Shown in pieces: positions 27,064-35,706 of a stretch of DNA of 64,000 nucleotides. The stretch is from Pseudomonas sp. BGI-2 (GTDB taxonomy: Bacteria; Pseudomonadota; Gammaproteobacteria; Pseudomonadales; Pseudomonadaceae). The notes below the pieces were generated by a model that saw nothing but the letters and a program-made list of their open reading frames with translations, ran no database searches and was not told the DNA's origin. A program made the translations under genes and the position numbers. Numbering within the stretch: the first letter of the stretch is position 1; every line of letters begins with the position of its first letter. Location: assembly GCF_004310295.1 (NCBI RefSeq), contig NZ_SISB01000005.1, positions 124,001 to 188,000 of the forward strand, read 5' to 3'.

Positions 27064-27882
27064 TCAGGATTTAGGCGCTTTCTCGTACAACGGCATCACC
27101 TTCGGAATCGCCCCCTGCAACGCCGCCGTCCGGCTGGACGAAGCCGGGTGAGTACTCAAGAACTCCGGCGGCGCGCCTTCCGAGGCTTTGCTCATCTTGT
27201 TCCACAACGTGATCGCGGCGTTCGGGTTGTATCCGGCACGGGCCGCCAGTTCGAGGCCGATCAGGTCCGCCTCGTTTTCATTGCCACGACTGTTGGGCAA
27301 GGTCATGCCGTATTTCGCCACGGTGTCCGCCAGGGCCAGGCTGTCCTGGCCCAGACCGAGCAACGCGCCAGCGCCCTGCTTGGCCATTTCGACGCCGTAC
27401 GCCTTGGACATCGCTTCACGACCATGCTCGCGCAGGGCATGAGCAATTTCATGCCCCATGATCGCGGCGATTTCATCGTCGGTGAGTTGCAGTTTGTCGA
27501 TCAGCCCCGTGTAGAAAAAGATCTTGCCGCCAGGCCCGCAGTTGGCGTTGAGCTCGTCGCTCTTGATCAGATTGACCTCCCATTTCCACCGGGCCGAATC
27601 CGGACGGAAAACCGGCGCCTGGGCAATCAGCCGGTCGGCAATCATCTGGACGCGCTTGGCATCGTTACTGGTCTTGTCCAGCACGCCTTTGGTGTTCGCC
27701 TCTCCGACAGTCTTTTGATAAGACTGGGCGTACATCTGGTTGACTTCGTCAGTGGACAACATACTGAACATGTACTGCTTACGCTCAACGCCGACGGCGC
27801 CGCCGCTGGTGGTATTGACTGACTGACAACCGGCAAGCAGCAAACCTGCACTCAGCGCACACACAACCAATGTCTTGTTCAT
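27064..27882 (-). CDS. M48-family metalloprotease lipoprotein (LoiP/BepA-like)
   Basis: 272 residues. The signal peptide ends in a lipobox (LLAGCQS, Cys about 18), placing it in the periplasm on a lipid anchor. The zinc site is HEIAH plus the downstream Glu in NEADLIGLELAARAGYNP, standard for M48 envelope proteases that act in outer-membrane quality control. Start MNKTLVVCALSAG chosen as the signal peptide start. The short length without a TPR tail is closer to LoiP than to BepA. Confidence 0.92.
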   Translation of the reverse strand: MNKTLVVCALSAGLLLAGCQSVNTTSGGAVGVERKQYMFSMLSTDEVNQMYAQSYQKTVGEANTKGVLDKTSNDAKRVQMIADRLIAQAPVFRPDSARWKWEVNLIKSDELNANCGPGGKIFFYTGLIDKLQLTDDEIAAIMGHEIAHALREHGREAMSKAYGVEMAKQGAGALLGLGQDSLALADTVAKYGMTLPNSRGNENEADLIGLELAARAGYNPNAAITLWNKMSKASEGAPPEFLSTHPASSSRTAALQGAIPKVMPLYEKAPKS

Positions 27883-28091
27883 CAAAAAACTCCCTGGAAA
27901 CATGGCGCGTATCCTGGGCGGGAATGTTATCGACGCCAGTTACGCAGATGAGTAGACGCACATTTCAGCCAAAGCTCTCATGGCCGTAGGAAAAAATTCA
28001 CATACCGACGCTGGCCCCGGCCGACAACGGCCCCGCAATGATTCATTTGCGACATCCAACACTCCAAAACAGCCATTTCGCCCGACCCCGC

Positions 28092-28119
28092 TCATGACCC
28101 TCCAGGCTCCTGCCGATAA
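28092..28119 (+). promoter_or_regulatory. Candidate FliA (sigma-28) promoter of the chemoreceptor gene
   Basis: TCATGA, 14 bp, GCCGATAA. The -10 part is an exact match to the FliA consensus and the -35 part is partial. It ends 35 bp before the start of a chemoreceptor gene, a class commonly under FliA. Confidence 0.6.
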
Positions 28120-28154
28120 ACCTCCGCAGACGTCCTCTTGCGTGCGGAGCACCC

Positions 28155-30296
28155 ATGAAATTCAAGTCGATCCAGTTTTCCGTGGCAGCCCTCGCCGGCG
28201 CCATCGTTCTTAGCGTAGTCGCCGCGCTGGTGCTGTACGCACTGTTTTCTGGCGCGCGGACGCAAGACATGGTCCAGGAGCGGACCCAGGCGCAATTCGA
28301 GCAAGTGATCGAGCAGCGCCTGACCTCTCTGGCGCAAACCCAGGTCAGCCAGATCCAGCGTGAGCTCGAAGCGCCGCTGCTGATCGCCGGCGGCCTGGTG
28401 CGGGCCAACGCGCTGATCGGCACACCGGGCGCCGATGGCCAGCCGCAGCTGAGCCTGAGCCGTGAGCAGTTGATCAGCCTGATCAAGGAAAACGTGGTCA
28501 AGAACCCGAAAATTCTCGGCACTTATATAGGCTGGGAAAAAGACGCGCTTGACCACAACGACGCGGCCTACGTCGATACCAAAGTGGTCGGCATCGACGC
28601 CAGCAACGGGCGCTTCCTGCCGTGGTGGTTCCGCAACGAGGACGGCACCCTGGGCCTGGACAAACTGGTGGACGTCGACGACCAGAAAACCCTGTCCACT
28701 GGCGTGCGCGCCAGCGAATACTACCTGTGTTCGAAAGAAGCCAAGAAATCCTGCGTGATTGATCCCGCGCCCTACAAGGTCGGCGACAAGATCGTCATGC
28801 TCGCCTCCTTTATTGAACCGATCATGCTCAACGGCGCCTTCCAAGGCATCGTCGGCGCCGATCTGTCGGTGAACTTCATCCAGGAAATGTTGTTGGGCGC
28901 GAATCAGAAACTGTACAGCGGCGCAGGGGAAATGGCGCTGATCGGCGGTAACGGCCGGATCGTTGCCTACACCAAAGACCCGAGCAAATTCGGCGAAAAA
29001 GTCAGCGACATTCTCGACAGCAAACAGATCGCCAACATGGCTAACCTCAAGCGCGGCGAAGTGACCTACACCGTCGACAAGGCCCAGGGCCGGATCGAGC
29101 TGTACCTGCCGTTTGGCATCGGCCAGACCGATGCGCGCTGGACCTTGATGCTGCAACTGCCATTGAACGCAGTGATGGCCGACCTGCAAAAACTTCAGGG
29201 TGACCTGGACGCTCAACGCAAGTCCGACACCTTCGGCATGGCCATGGTCGGTTTGTTGATCGCTGGCATCGGTTTGCTGGTGATCTGGCTGGTGGGCCAC
29301 GGTATCGCCCGCCCATTGAAGCAAATGGTCGCCATGCTCGACGATATTGCCAAAGGTGAAGGCGACCTGACGCGCCGCCTGACCAGCGACCGCGCCGACG
29401 AACTGGGCTCGATCGCCAAAGGCTTCAACACGTTCCTCGCCAAGTTGCAGGCGATGATCACCCAGGTCGTGACGTCGGTGCAGAGCGTCAGCGATTCGTC
29501 TGAACACACCGCCGACATTGCGATCCGCACCAACATTGGCGTGCAGAAACAAATGGCCGAAATCGATCAAGTGGCCACCGCGGTGCATGAAATGACCGCC
29601 ACCGCGCAAGACGTGGCGCGCAACGCGACCCAGGCTGCGCAAGCCGCCAGCCATGCCGATCAGGCAGCGGCCCAGGGCATGCAGATTGTGCGCGATACGT
29701 CAAACTCGATTGGCGTGCTGGCCGTGGAAATCGGCAAGGCTGTCGGCGTAGTACAGACCCTGGCCAAGGACAGCGAGAACATCAACGCGATCCTGACCGC
29801 CATTCGCGGGATCGCCGAACAAACCAATCTACTCGCCTTGAACGCGGCCATTGAAGCCGCCCGCGCTGGCGAACAGGGCCGTGGTTTTGCGGTGGTGGCC
29901 GATGAGGTGCGCAACCTGGCGCAGAAAACCCAGAAGGCCACGGAAGAAATCCAGACCATGATCCAGCAGTTGCAACAAGGCACCCGCGATGTGGTGCGGG
30001 TGATGGAAGACAGCCAGAGCCGTACTGACGAAAGCGTGCAGCATGCGGCGAAAGCGGCTGAAGCACTGGAGACGATTACTCAGGCAGTGTCGGTGATCAA
30101 TGACATGAACACGCAGATTGCCAGCGCGGCTGAGGAACAGAGCGCGGTGGCGGATGACATTAATCGTAACGTAATCAACATCGGGCAAGTGGCCAATGAA
30201 GTGGCTGGCGGGGCGGATGAATCGAGTGCGGCGAGTGCGGATTTGACCAAGCTGGCTGAGCAGCAGCGGCGGTTGATCAATCAGTTCAAGGTTTGA
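28155..30296 (+). CDS. Methyl-accepting chemotaxis protein with dCache-type sensor
   Basis: 713 residues. Membrane helix 1 (about 10-32), a large periplasmic sensor of about 310 residues of the dCache kind ([31 protein letters not shown]), membrane helix 2 (about 356-378), HAMP ([20 protein letters not shown]) and the signalling hairpin with the conserved tip [20 protein letters not shown]. It ends [11 protein letters not shown] without the CheR/CheB-tethering pentapeptide. The ligand cannot be told from the sequence; dCache receptors often bind amino acids, polyamines or organic acids. Confidence 0.94.
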   Translation: MKFKSIQFSVAALAGAIVLSVVAALVLYALFSGARTQDMVQERTQAQFEQVIEQRLTSLAQTQVSQIQRELEAPLLIAGGLVRANALIGTPGADGQPQLSLSREQLISLIKENVVKNPKILGTYIGWEKDALDHNDAAYVDTKVVGIDASNGRFLPWWFRNEDGTLGLDKLVDVDDQKTLSTGVRASEYYLCSKEAKKSCVIDPAPYKVGDKIVMLASFIEPIMLNGAFQGIVGADLSVNFIQEMLLGANQKLYSGAGEMALIGGNGRIVAYTKDPSKFGEKVSDILDSKQIANMANLKRGEVTYTVDKAQGRIELYLPFGIGQTDARWTLMLQLPLNAVMADLQKLQGDLDAQRKSDTFGMAMVGLLIAGIGLLVIWLVGHGIARPLKQMVAMLDDIAKGEGDLTRRLTSDRADELGSIAKGFNTFLAKLQAMITQVVTSVQSVSDSSEHTADIAIRTNIGVQKQMAEIDQVATAVHEMTATAQDVARNATQAAQAASHADQAAAQGMQIVRDTSNSIGVLAVEIGKAVGVVQTLAKDSENINAILTAIRGIAEQTNLLALNAAIEAARAGEQGRGFAVVADEVRNLAQKTQKATEEIQTMIQQLQQGTRDVVRVMEDSQSRTDESVQHAAKAAEALETITQAVSVINDMNTQIASAAEEQSAVADDINRNVINIGQVANEVAGGADESSAASADLTKLAEQQRRLINQFKV

Positions 30297-30306
30297 TCCA
30301 AAGGCC

Positions 30307-30379
30307 CCTTCGCGGGCAAGCCTCGCTCCTACGGGTTAAGTGATCCCCCCTGTAGGAGCGAGGCTTGCCCGCGAAGGCG
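30307..30379. repeat. REP doublet, GCGGGCAAGCCTCGCTCCTAC family
   Basis: CCTTCGCGGGCAAGCCTCGC and inverted GCGAGGCTTGCCCGCGAAGG with about 20 bp between, in the convergent gap between the chemoreceptor and SRAP genes. Confidence 0.92.
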
Positions 30380-30395
30380 TCAGCCCAGGCAACCA

Positions 30396-31019
30396 TCAGC
30401 CGGGGGTCAAACACTCCGGCCCATTCAGCTTCGGATCATTCACCAGATTCGCCAACACCCGCTCGCGCAACGCCGCAGGCTCACTGGCCAGCAATGCCTG
30501 CAACGCATGCAAAGGTGTTTCAGGATTCAGCCACGCCTCCTGCCCCGCCGCATCCAGAATCAACGGTCGACGCTGACTCGCCGCCGGTTGGGTGATCACT
30601 GCCGTGCTCAACCACACCTGCTCCTGCACCGGATACGCTTCCCAGATGGCGGCAAAAAACAAAGTCGAGCCCTCCCCCGGCGTCAGCCAATAGGGGCGCT
30701 TGCGGGTCGTACCACGCCACTCGTAAAAACCGTTGGCCGGCAGCAGGCAACGGCGTTCGCGCAAGGCCTGGCGAAACATCGGTTGTTCGGCGACCGTTTC
30801 GGCCCGGGCATGGGCCGGAGTGCGGGACAGATCAGTCAGCCACGGCGGCGTCAACCCCCAACGCGCTCGAGCCAGCTCACGCTGACCGTCAACGCCGGCA
30901 CGCAGCATCAACACCGAATCATTGGGGGAAATATTCCACTGGGCCTGCTGATCGGCGGGGAAGCCAGGCAGGGCCGCGAAGGCGGGGTTCCAGCGAAACA
31001 GGGCATAACGTCCACACAT
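30396..31019 (-). CDS. SRAP-domain protein (YedK/HMCES-like) with altered active site
   Basis: 207 residues. SRAP proteins crosslink to abasic sites in single-stranded DNA through Cys2. MCGRYALF keeps Cys2, and the glutamate in GFYEW (Glu100) is kept. However the usual Asn of the NARAET motif is His70 here (AHARAET), and the conserved His of the HDRMP motif is Ser148 (ASQRRPLIL). Whether it still forms the stable thiazolidine link is uncertain. It faces the chemoreceptor gene and is upstream of two REP units. Confidence 0.9.
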   Translation of the reverse strand: MCGRYALFRWNPAFAALPGFPADQQAQWNISPNDSVLMLRAGVDGQRELARARWGLTPPWLTDLSRTPAHARAETVAEQPMFRQALRERRCLLPANGFYEWRGTTRKRPYWLTPGEGSTLFFAAIWEAYPVQEQVWLSTAVITQPAASQRRPLILDAAGQEAWLNPETPLHALQALLASEPAALRERVLANLVNDPKLNGPECLTPG

Positions 31020-31054
31020 GGGGCAACACGACTCTCAGTAAAACGAACGCCAGC

Positions 31055-31315
31055 CTAACAGACCAGCGTGCCGGGAAAACTGTCCGGTTCATCGCCGGGC
31101 AGTGGCAGCGCGGCATTGTACGCGGTGATCAGCTCGCGGGCGTATTCGGCCTGGTCGTTATCCACCGACAAGCCCAGCAGGCCATAGACCGGCAATTCGC
31201 CGGTCCCGCCAAGCAAATCGCGCCCCACCAGATGCGCCTCGATGCCCTCGCTGGCCAGCATGCCTTGCAGCAACTCACCTTCCATCAGGTTTTCCGGCTC
31301 GTAGATTCGCTGCAT
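31055..31315 (-). CDS. DUF2007 small protein
   Basis: 86 residues matching DUF2007 (MQRIYEPENLMEGELLQGML; the central VGRDLLGGTGELPV loop). Structures of this family show a small ferredoxin-like fold related to PII signalling proteins, hence its name as a putative signal-transducing protein; no function is established. It lies nine bp after a CPXCG-motif gene on the same strand, a common Pseudomonas pair. Confidence 0.88.
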   Translation of the reverse strand: MQRIYEPENLMEGELLQGMLASEGIEAHLVGRDLLGGTGELPVYGLLGLSVDNDQAEYARELITAYNAALPLPGDEPDSFPGTLVC

Positions 31316-31324
31316 AGACGCCCC

Positions 31325-31507
31325 TCACTCGTTTTCGCTGAACACTTCGAGATGCCATTCCGCTCCGTCAACCTGCAACACAAACGTTATCGGCCGACAG
31401 CACACCTGACAGTCCTCGATATAGGTCTGATCGCCCCCGGACAGATCCACCGTCGTCTCAACCTCTTCACCACAATACGGACATTCATACTGCGCAGTTT
31501 CCAGCAT
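31325..31507 (-). CDS. CPXCG-motif cysteine-rich small protein
   Basis: 60 residues with two Cys pairs, CPYCG (9-13) and CQVCC (33-37), a zinc-ribbon-like layout. The sequence between them is acidic. The family is conserved but uncharacterised. First gene of the pair with the DUF2007 gene; divergent from the acyltransferase gene. Confidence 0.9.
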   Translation of the reverse strand: MLETAQYECPYCGEEVETTVDLSGGDQTYIEDCQVCCRPITFVLQVDGAEWHLEVFSENE

Positions 31508-31646
31508 CGCGGTCTCCCAAGTGACTTATGCGTATAATCGCCGGTCTATTTGCAGGGCTATTTTTGTCTGGCTACCTTTTCAGACCGTGCCCCGTTGGTT
31601 TTCGAGCAAAACCTTTACTTACCCTAGCCGTTTCTAACAAGAGAGC

Positions 31647-32813
31647 ATGATGGGCGAATTCGATGCCATCCGACCGTACGACGATAGCGAAGTCCCAGCG
31701 GTGCTGGACCGGCTGCTCGGCGACAAGGCGTTTCTAGACATCCTCATCCACTTCCGCTTCCCGCGTTTTGCCGGTGCTTTCGGCTGGGCGCTCAAACCTC
31801 TTATAGCTCATCGGCTGCGCCGTGAGTTCGCCGATGTCAGGTCGGTGGCCACGTTGCAGGATAAAGTCGAGATGTACGTCGACCACACTATCGAACGGGC
31901 CACGGACGGTGTGACGTACACCGGCGTCGAGCAGTTCAAGTCCGGCAGCGCGTACCTGTTCATCGCCAACCACCGCGACATCGTGATGGACCCGGCCTTC
32001 GTCAACTACGCCGTGTACCACGCCGGCCTGCCGACACCGCGCATCGCGATCGGCGACAACCTGCTGCAAAAGCCCTTCGTCAGCGATCTGATGCGCCTGA
32101 ACAAGAGCTTCATCGTGCACCGTTCGATCACCGGTCGCCGCGAGAAGATGGCGGCGTATCAGCTGCTGTCGGCCTACATCAACCACTCGATCCGCAACGA
32201 TTGCGCCTCGATCTGGATCGCCCAGGCCGAAGGCCGGGCCAAGGACGGCGACGACCGCACCGAGTCGGCGATCCTGAAAATGTTCCACATGAGCCGCAAG
32301 GACGAGCCGTTCGGCGAAGTCATCCGCTCGCTTAACGTCAGCCCGGTGTCGATCAGCTACGAATACGACCCGTGCGACCAGGCCAAGGCTCGCGAGCTGT
32401 TCATCCGCGCTACCACCGGCAGCTACACCAAAGTCCCGGGTGAGGACGACGTCAGCATCGCCAAGGGCATCACCGGCTACAAAGGCCGGGTGCATGTGAA
32501 CTTCGCCGCGCCGATCACCGAACTGTTCGACGACACCAAGCAATTGGCGATCGAAATGGACCGGCAGATCCTCGGCGGCTACCGATTGTTCCCGGTGCAC
32601 TACCTGGCTTACGCCCAGTGGAAGGACGCCGACCCGCAACTGCAGGTGCCGAAAGCTGCCGAAATGTTTGCGGCGGATGAACTGGCCAAGGCGCAGGAAG
32701 AATGGCAACGCCGTCTGGAAGACTGCCCTGAGGAACATCGTCCGTTCATGGTGCTGCAATATGCGACGCCGGTGCGTAATCAGTATCGCGTCAAGGCTGG
32801 TTTACCGCTGTAA
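31647..32813 (+). CDS. 1-acylglycerol-3-phosphate acyltransferase-like protein
   Basis: 388 residues of the PlsC/PlsB acyltransferase superfamily. The acceptor-site motif reads NHRDIVMDP (about 111-119), with five rather than four residues between His and Asp, a form I associate with a branch of cytosolic or peripheral acyltransferases; the later LNKSFIVHRS and IWIAQAEGRAKDG blocks match acyltransferase motifs II and III. No clear membrane helix. Two adjacent ATGs are possible starts (31647 or 31650). It is transcribed alone and ends at a terminator. The lipid it makes is not known. Confidence 0.85.
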   Translation: MMGEFDAIRPYDDSEVPAVLDRLLGDKAFLDILIHFRFPRFAGAFGWALKPLIAHRLRREFADVRSVATLQDKVEMYVDHTIERATDGVTYTGVEQFKSGSAYLFIANHRDIVMDPAFVNYAVYHAGLPTPRIAIGDNLLQKPFVSDLMRLNKSFIVHRSITGRREKMAAYQLLSAYINHSIRNDCASIWIAQAEGRAKDGDDRTESAILKMFHMSRKDEPFGEVIRSLNVSPVSISYEYDPCDQAKARELFIRATTGSYTKVPGEDDVSIAKGITGYKGRVHVNFAAPITELFDDTKQLAIEMDRQILGGYRLFPVHYLAYAQWKDADPQLQVPKAAEMFAADELAKAQEEWQRRLEDCPEEHRPFMVLQYATPVRNQYRVKAGLPL

Positions 32814-32828
32814 TTGCCCGGATACAAC

Positions 32829-32854
32829 AACGGCGCCTTCGGGCGCCGTTTCTA
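32829..32854 (+). terminator. Terminator of the acyltransferase gene
   Basis: Compact stem ACGGCGCC-TTC-GGGCGCCGT followed by TTCTATTT, 15 bp after the stop codon. The U-run is short. Confidence 0.7.
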
Positions 32855-32871
32855 TTTGCCTGACACAACAT

Positions 32872-33024
32872 TTTTGTGGCGAGGGGATTTATCCCCGTTG
32901 GACCGCGCAGCAGTCCCGAAACCTGCAATCACATTTCTTCAGACATACCGTGGGTACCGATTTTACGACTGCTGCGCAGCCGAACGGGGCGGTGCGACGT
33001 TTCGCTAAATCCGCTCGCCACAGA
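32872..33024. repeat. REP-like inverted repeat, TGTGGCGAGGGGATTTATCC family
   Basis: Left arm TGTGGCGAGGGGATTTATCC with GCGCAGCAGTC further in; right arm GACTGCTGCGC and AAATCCGCTCGCCACA. The arms are imperfectly complementary over about 45 bp each and enclose about 45 bp. The sequence differs from the other REPs in this window but belongs to a kind common in the P. fluorescens group. Confidence 0.8.
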
Positions 33025-33073
33025 GTCCTCTCAACACATCAGCTCCCTCACCACAGGGTTCTGCGTCAGAGAT

Positions 33074-33352
33074 TCAAAACCGGGTGCTGATCCACGACAC
33101 CAGCAACGCCAACCCCAGGCAGGCGAAACCGAAACGGTAGAAGAACCGGTTCATACGCAAGGTTGCCCAATCCAGGATGGGCTCCTCGCTCGGGCGGCTC
33201 TGGCGCTGGGCGACCAGGCTGGCCATGGCGCGTTGTTCGCGGCGACGAGTAGCGTGCAGCAGCCAGCCGCCCGGGAAGGCCAACAGCAAAGCCAGCAGGT
33301 TGATCAACTTGGCGGGATGGTTGGTGAACAGCGAAATCAAATGCAACGACAT
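33074..33352 (-). CDS. Small membrane protein of unknown function
   Basis: 92 residues with two predicted membrane helices (LINLLALLLAFPGGWLLHA, about 14-32, and RFGFACLGLALLVSWI near the C-terminus) separated by a charged segment rich in Arg. I do not recognise a named family. Start MSLHLISLFTNHPAK chosen; the region upstream in frame has little protein character. It is isolated between a REP-like element and a gene on the other strand. Confidence 0.6.
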   Translation of the reverse strand: MSLHLISLFTNHPAKLINLLALLLAFPGGWLLHATRRREQRAMASLVAQRQSRPSEEPILDWATLRMNRFFYRFGFACLGLALLVSWISTRF

Positions 33353-33544
33353 CACGGACCTCGGCAAAACAGGTGTGGCGGACGCCGAACCGACGACTGC
33401 GGCGCGGATTCTACCGAAAGCCTGTCCACCTGCCCCACCTTTCCGACAAATAACGAAACCACTGACCAAATGTTGCCCTGTGTCACGGCTCCGTCATCTG
33501 AATACGCCAGTCTGGCGCCCCTCGAAACCGACACGGAAACCGTC

Positions 33545-33751
33545 ATGCTGCACGCCGAAAACCAGGACCGCCTCTACCTCATCGCCCAGAGTGACGAACA
33601 ACAAAACCTCGTAGGAAGCCTCGCCTTTAACGTCCAGGACCGCCACTGGCTGGTTTATTGCGCGCTGGGCGGGCATCAACATGCGGATTTGCCTGAGACG
33701 GATTTGCTGACAGGTGTGAGTGTGCTGGATTTTTATTCGCAAGCTGCCTGA
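33545..33751 (+). CDS. Small hypothetical protein
   Basis: 68 residues, MLHAENQDRLYLIAQSDEQQ onward, acidic, with no signal peptide or membrane helix. The last 68 codons of a longer open frame look protein-like (balanced composition, no runs), while the part before does not; a GGA-like ribosome site stands eight bases before this ATG. An ATG at 33470 in the same frame is a possible alternative start. No family recognised. The call rests on codon character only. Confidence 0.45.
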   Translation: MLHAENQDRLYLIAQSDEQQNLVGSLAFNVQDRHWLVYCALGGHQHADLPETDLLTGVSVLDFYSQAA

Positions 33752-33766
33752 CCACCACTGACCTCT

Positions 33767-33857
33767 TGTGGGAGCGGGCTTGCTCGCGAAAGCGGTGTGA
33801 CATTCAACATTTACGTCGTCTGACACACCGCTTTCGCGAGCAAGCCCGCTCCCACAT
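33767..33857. repeat. REP doublet, GTGGGAGCGGGCTTGCTCGCGA family
   Basis: Near-perfect inverted pair (TGTGGGAGCGGGCTTGCTCG / CGAGCAAGCCCGCTCCCACA) around about 43 bp, with GCGAAAGCGGTGTG and its complement extending the stem. Confidence 0.92.
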
Positions 33858-33893
33858 TTGTTCGGGTGGAACTCACGAAAATCAACAGGCATG

Positions 33894-33930
33894 AAAAAGC
33901 CCGGGCCATTGCTGGCACCGGGCTTTTTTG
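33894..33930. terminator. Terminator of the YajG-like gene
   Basis: Stem AAAGCCCGG/CCGGGCTTT with flanking A- and T-runs; it ends the leftward YajG-like gene and could act in both directions. Confidence 0.88.
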
Positions 33931-33944
33931 AATCTCGCGGACCG

Positions 33945-34529
33945 TTATTCGCTGAGAATCTGACCAATCGTCGGATCCTTGAACAGACGCGTCAACGCAT
34001 CGCTCAACACATCACTGACCAGTTTGGTGTTGGTTTCCTGATTCGGCGCCATACCAAAACGCTGATCCAGGGACGCACCGTAACGACCGCTGTAACGACG
34101 GTTGGCGTTCTGCACATCAGAGCGGAACGTCGCGCCGATGGTCGCCTCGGTCACGTACATGCCTTCTTTGGGCGACTGGTACTTCAGCTCGGCCAAGGTC
34201 ACCGTCAACTGCGGAGCATTCGGCGCATTCGACGTCGGGGTAAAGCCCAGCAGCCGCACGGCCGCCTCGGCCTGAGCCTGCAACTTCGGCAGGACCTGCG
34301 CGCCCTGCACGGTGATCGCGCTGGTCTCGGGGTACAAGCCACCACGGGTGCCCAGGGTTGGCGACGGACGACCGTCCACCACACGCACTACCACCGGCTG
34401 ACCACGGCCGACCGGCGCCAGCTGAGTCGTCAGCTTGGGTTCAGGGTTCAGTTGTTGCGGGCTGTGGGCGCAGCCGACGAGGGTCAAACTGGTCACAGTG
34501 ATCAAACCGAACAACAGGCGTTGCAACAT
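33945..34529 (-). CDS. YajG-family lipoprotein
   Basis: 194 residues. Signal peptide with lipobox TLVGCAH (Cys about 20), so probably lipid-anchored in the outer membrane. The body fits YajG: VVRVVDGRPSPTLGTRGG early, PKLQAQAEAAVRLLGF in the middle, and a late YSGRYGASLDQRFG segment. The function is unknown; yajG is near ampG in enterobacteria, but no such neighbour is seen here. Start MLQRLLFGLITVT chosen as the signal peptide start. Confidence 0.88.
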   Translation of the reverse strand: MLQRLLFGLITVTSLTLVGCAHSPQQLNPEPKLTTQLAPVGRGQPVVVRVVDGRPSPTLGTRGGLYPETSAITVQGAQVLPKLQAQAEAAVRLLGFTPTSNAPNAPQLTVTLAELKYQSPKEGMYVTEATIGATFRSDVQNANRRYSGRYGASLDQRFGMAPNQETNTKLVSDVLSDALTRLFKDPTIGQILSE

Positions 34530-34734
34530 GCTCTTCTCTCCAGAATCAGGCACAAACAGGCCCGCAGTATAGCGGTGGGCCATCGTCGCTAACTAGCGTC
34601 TCGCAATGAATACTGAAATGTCTGACAAACCCTTGGGAAACCGGTTCCTGTCACACATCTGTCATCGCCCATACACGTTCACGTCACGGCTCGCTGGCAA
34701 CCTTCACATCAGGTCACCCACAAGGTACTTCCCC

Positions 34735-34968
34735 ATGCGTTATCTCATTTCGCTGTTCGCGCCACGTCCGTTGCACCGCAGCTTCGCCCTGCTCGACCGC
34801 AATGGCCACTGCCAGGCGTTCAAGCAGTGCAGCCTCCAGCCGATGGGCGATGGCTGGGTCGAAATCGAAGAAATCCGCCTCAACTGGCTGCATCATCCTC
34901 TGCCCCCGAGCGCCCGTGTCAGCCAACGCCAGCCACGTGCACGGGTGCAACATCTGTTGACCACCTGA
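34735..34968 (+). CDS. Small conserved Pseudomonas-type hypothetical protein
   Basis: 77 residues beginning MRYLISLFAPRPLHRSF; basic overall, with a WVEIEEIRLNWLHHPLP core and no signal or membrane segment. An AAGGT ribosome site stands nine bases upstream. I do not recognise a named family. It precedes the long gene-free stretch before mqo. Confidence 0.6.
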   Translation: MRYLISLFAPRPLHRSFALLDRNGHCQAFKQCSLQPMGDGWVEIEEIRLNWLHHPLPPSARVSQRQPRARVQHLLTT

Positions 34969-35032
34969 CCAGACGCCTAATAAAAGTCATTAAACACGTC
35001 CATTTCCCCGCGTTTCTTAGATACAATCTCCC

Positions 35033-35298
35033 CCCGATTATAAGGACGTCTCCTGATCGGGCCTCGCAGCATCGTCAATGCTTCGGTATTGGCACCCCGC
35101 ACCGCCCACAGAGAGCCGCCCACACAGATCGAGTGAAGCTGGCGCGCTTGCTGTTCCTTGAGCAAAACCCTCACTTTTCGCGAATCTGCAGAGCTGTCAT
35201 TACGCTCGGTTACTGAGCTGTTTGCCCGTTTTGCCTGTCATGTACCCCATGACGGCAATCCATCCGGGCACAGTGCCAGGCTGGGACAGCCCTTTTTT
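35033..35298 (+). ncRNA. Candidate structured RNA with terminator, upstream of mqo
   Basis: No coding frame fits. Five bases after a TACAAT -10-like element (35022-35027) comes a stem CCCGAT/ATCGGG with inner AGGA/TCCT (35033-35061). A second strong stem GCC-T-GTCATG/CATGAC-GGC lies at 35233-35256, and GGCTG-GGA-CAGCC plus CTTTTTT at 35279-35298 looks like an intrinsic terminator. Together they suggest a roughly 265-nt small RNA or an attenuated mqo leader. The -35 region is poor, and I cannot match it to a known RNA family. Confidence 0.4.
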
Positions 35299-35706
35299 GA
35301 GGTTCACGTCTTCAAAAGAGCGTGAAAAAAACGGGTTTTCACAACTTCACGAGAGTGTGGCGAGCAAATGAATAGTTTTGCGTCTGAACATGCACCATTA
35401 GCGTCTGAAACAGCCCAACGACACAGGACCGAGTACTCCTCGAACACCGGAGCCTGAAGCCTGTCCGCTACGGATTTGGTTGCACAAACGGATGTCTCGA
35501 CCATAAGTCGAATTGCCAGCCGCGCGCTGAGATGAGTTCATGTAACTCTTTAGGCCCGGCCGCATGCATCCGTCGAAGTTGCGAAAAATTGCGAAGATTC
35601 GGACATGGCGATACTGCCATAGGTACCTGGGGCATCACTGACACGCCCCTGAACGCCTGGCAGCCATGCCGACAATTTGGTGCTGCAGATTTTGGAGACG
35701 CGTTAA
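35299..35706. other. Gene-free region immediately upstream of mqo
   Basis: 408 bp with no plausible gene. It holds a stem TTCACG/CGTGAA (35303-35326), a stem GTGAAAA/TTTTCAC (35322-35342) that would compete with it, and two direct copies of GCGTCTGAA 21 bp apart (35380 and 35401), each followed by a similar CA-GC tail. The mqo ribosome site GGAG is at 35694. The transcription start of mqo is not evident. Confidence 0.55.

Noticed and set aside
32876..33544. Long frame upstream of the small hypothetical protein as part of one 291-residue gene
   Set aside because: It runs through a REP-like repeat and antisense to a small membrane protein gene; only the last 68 codons look coding.
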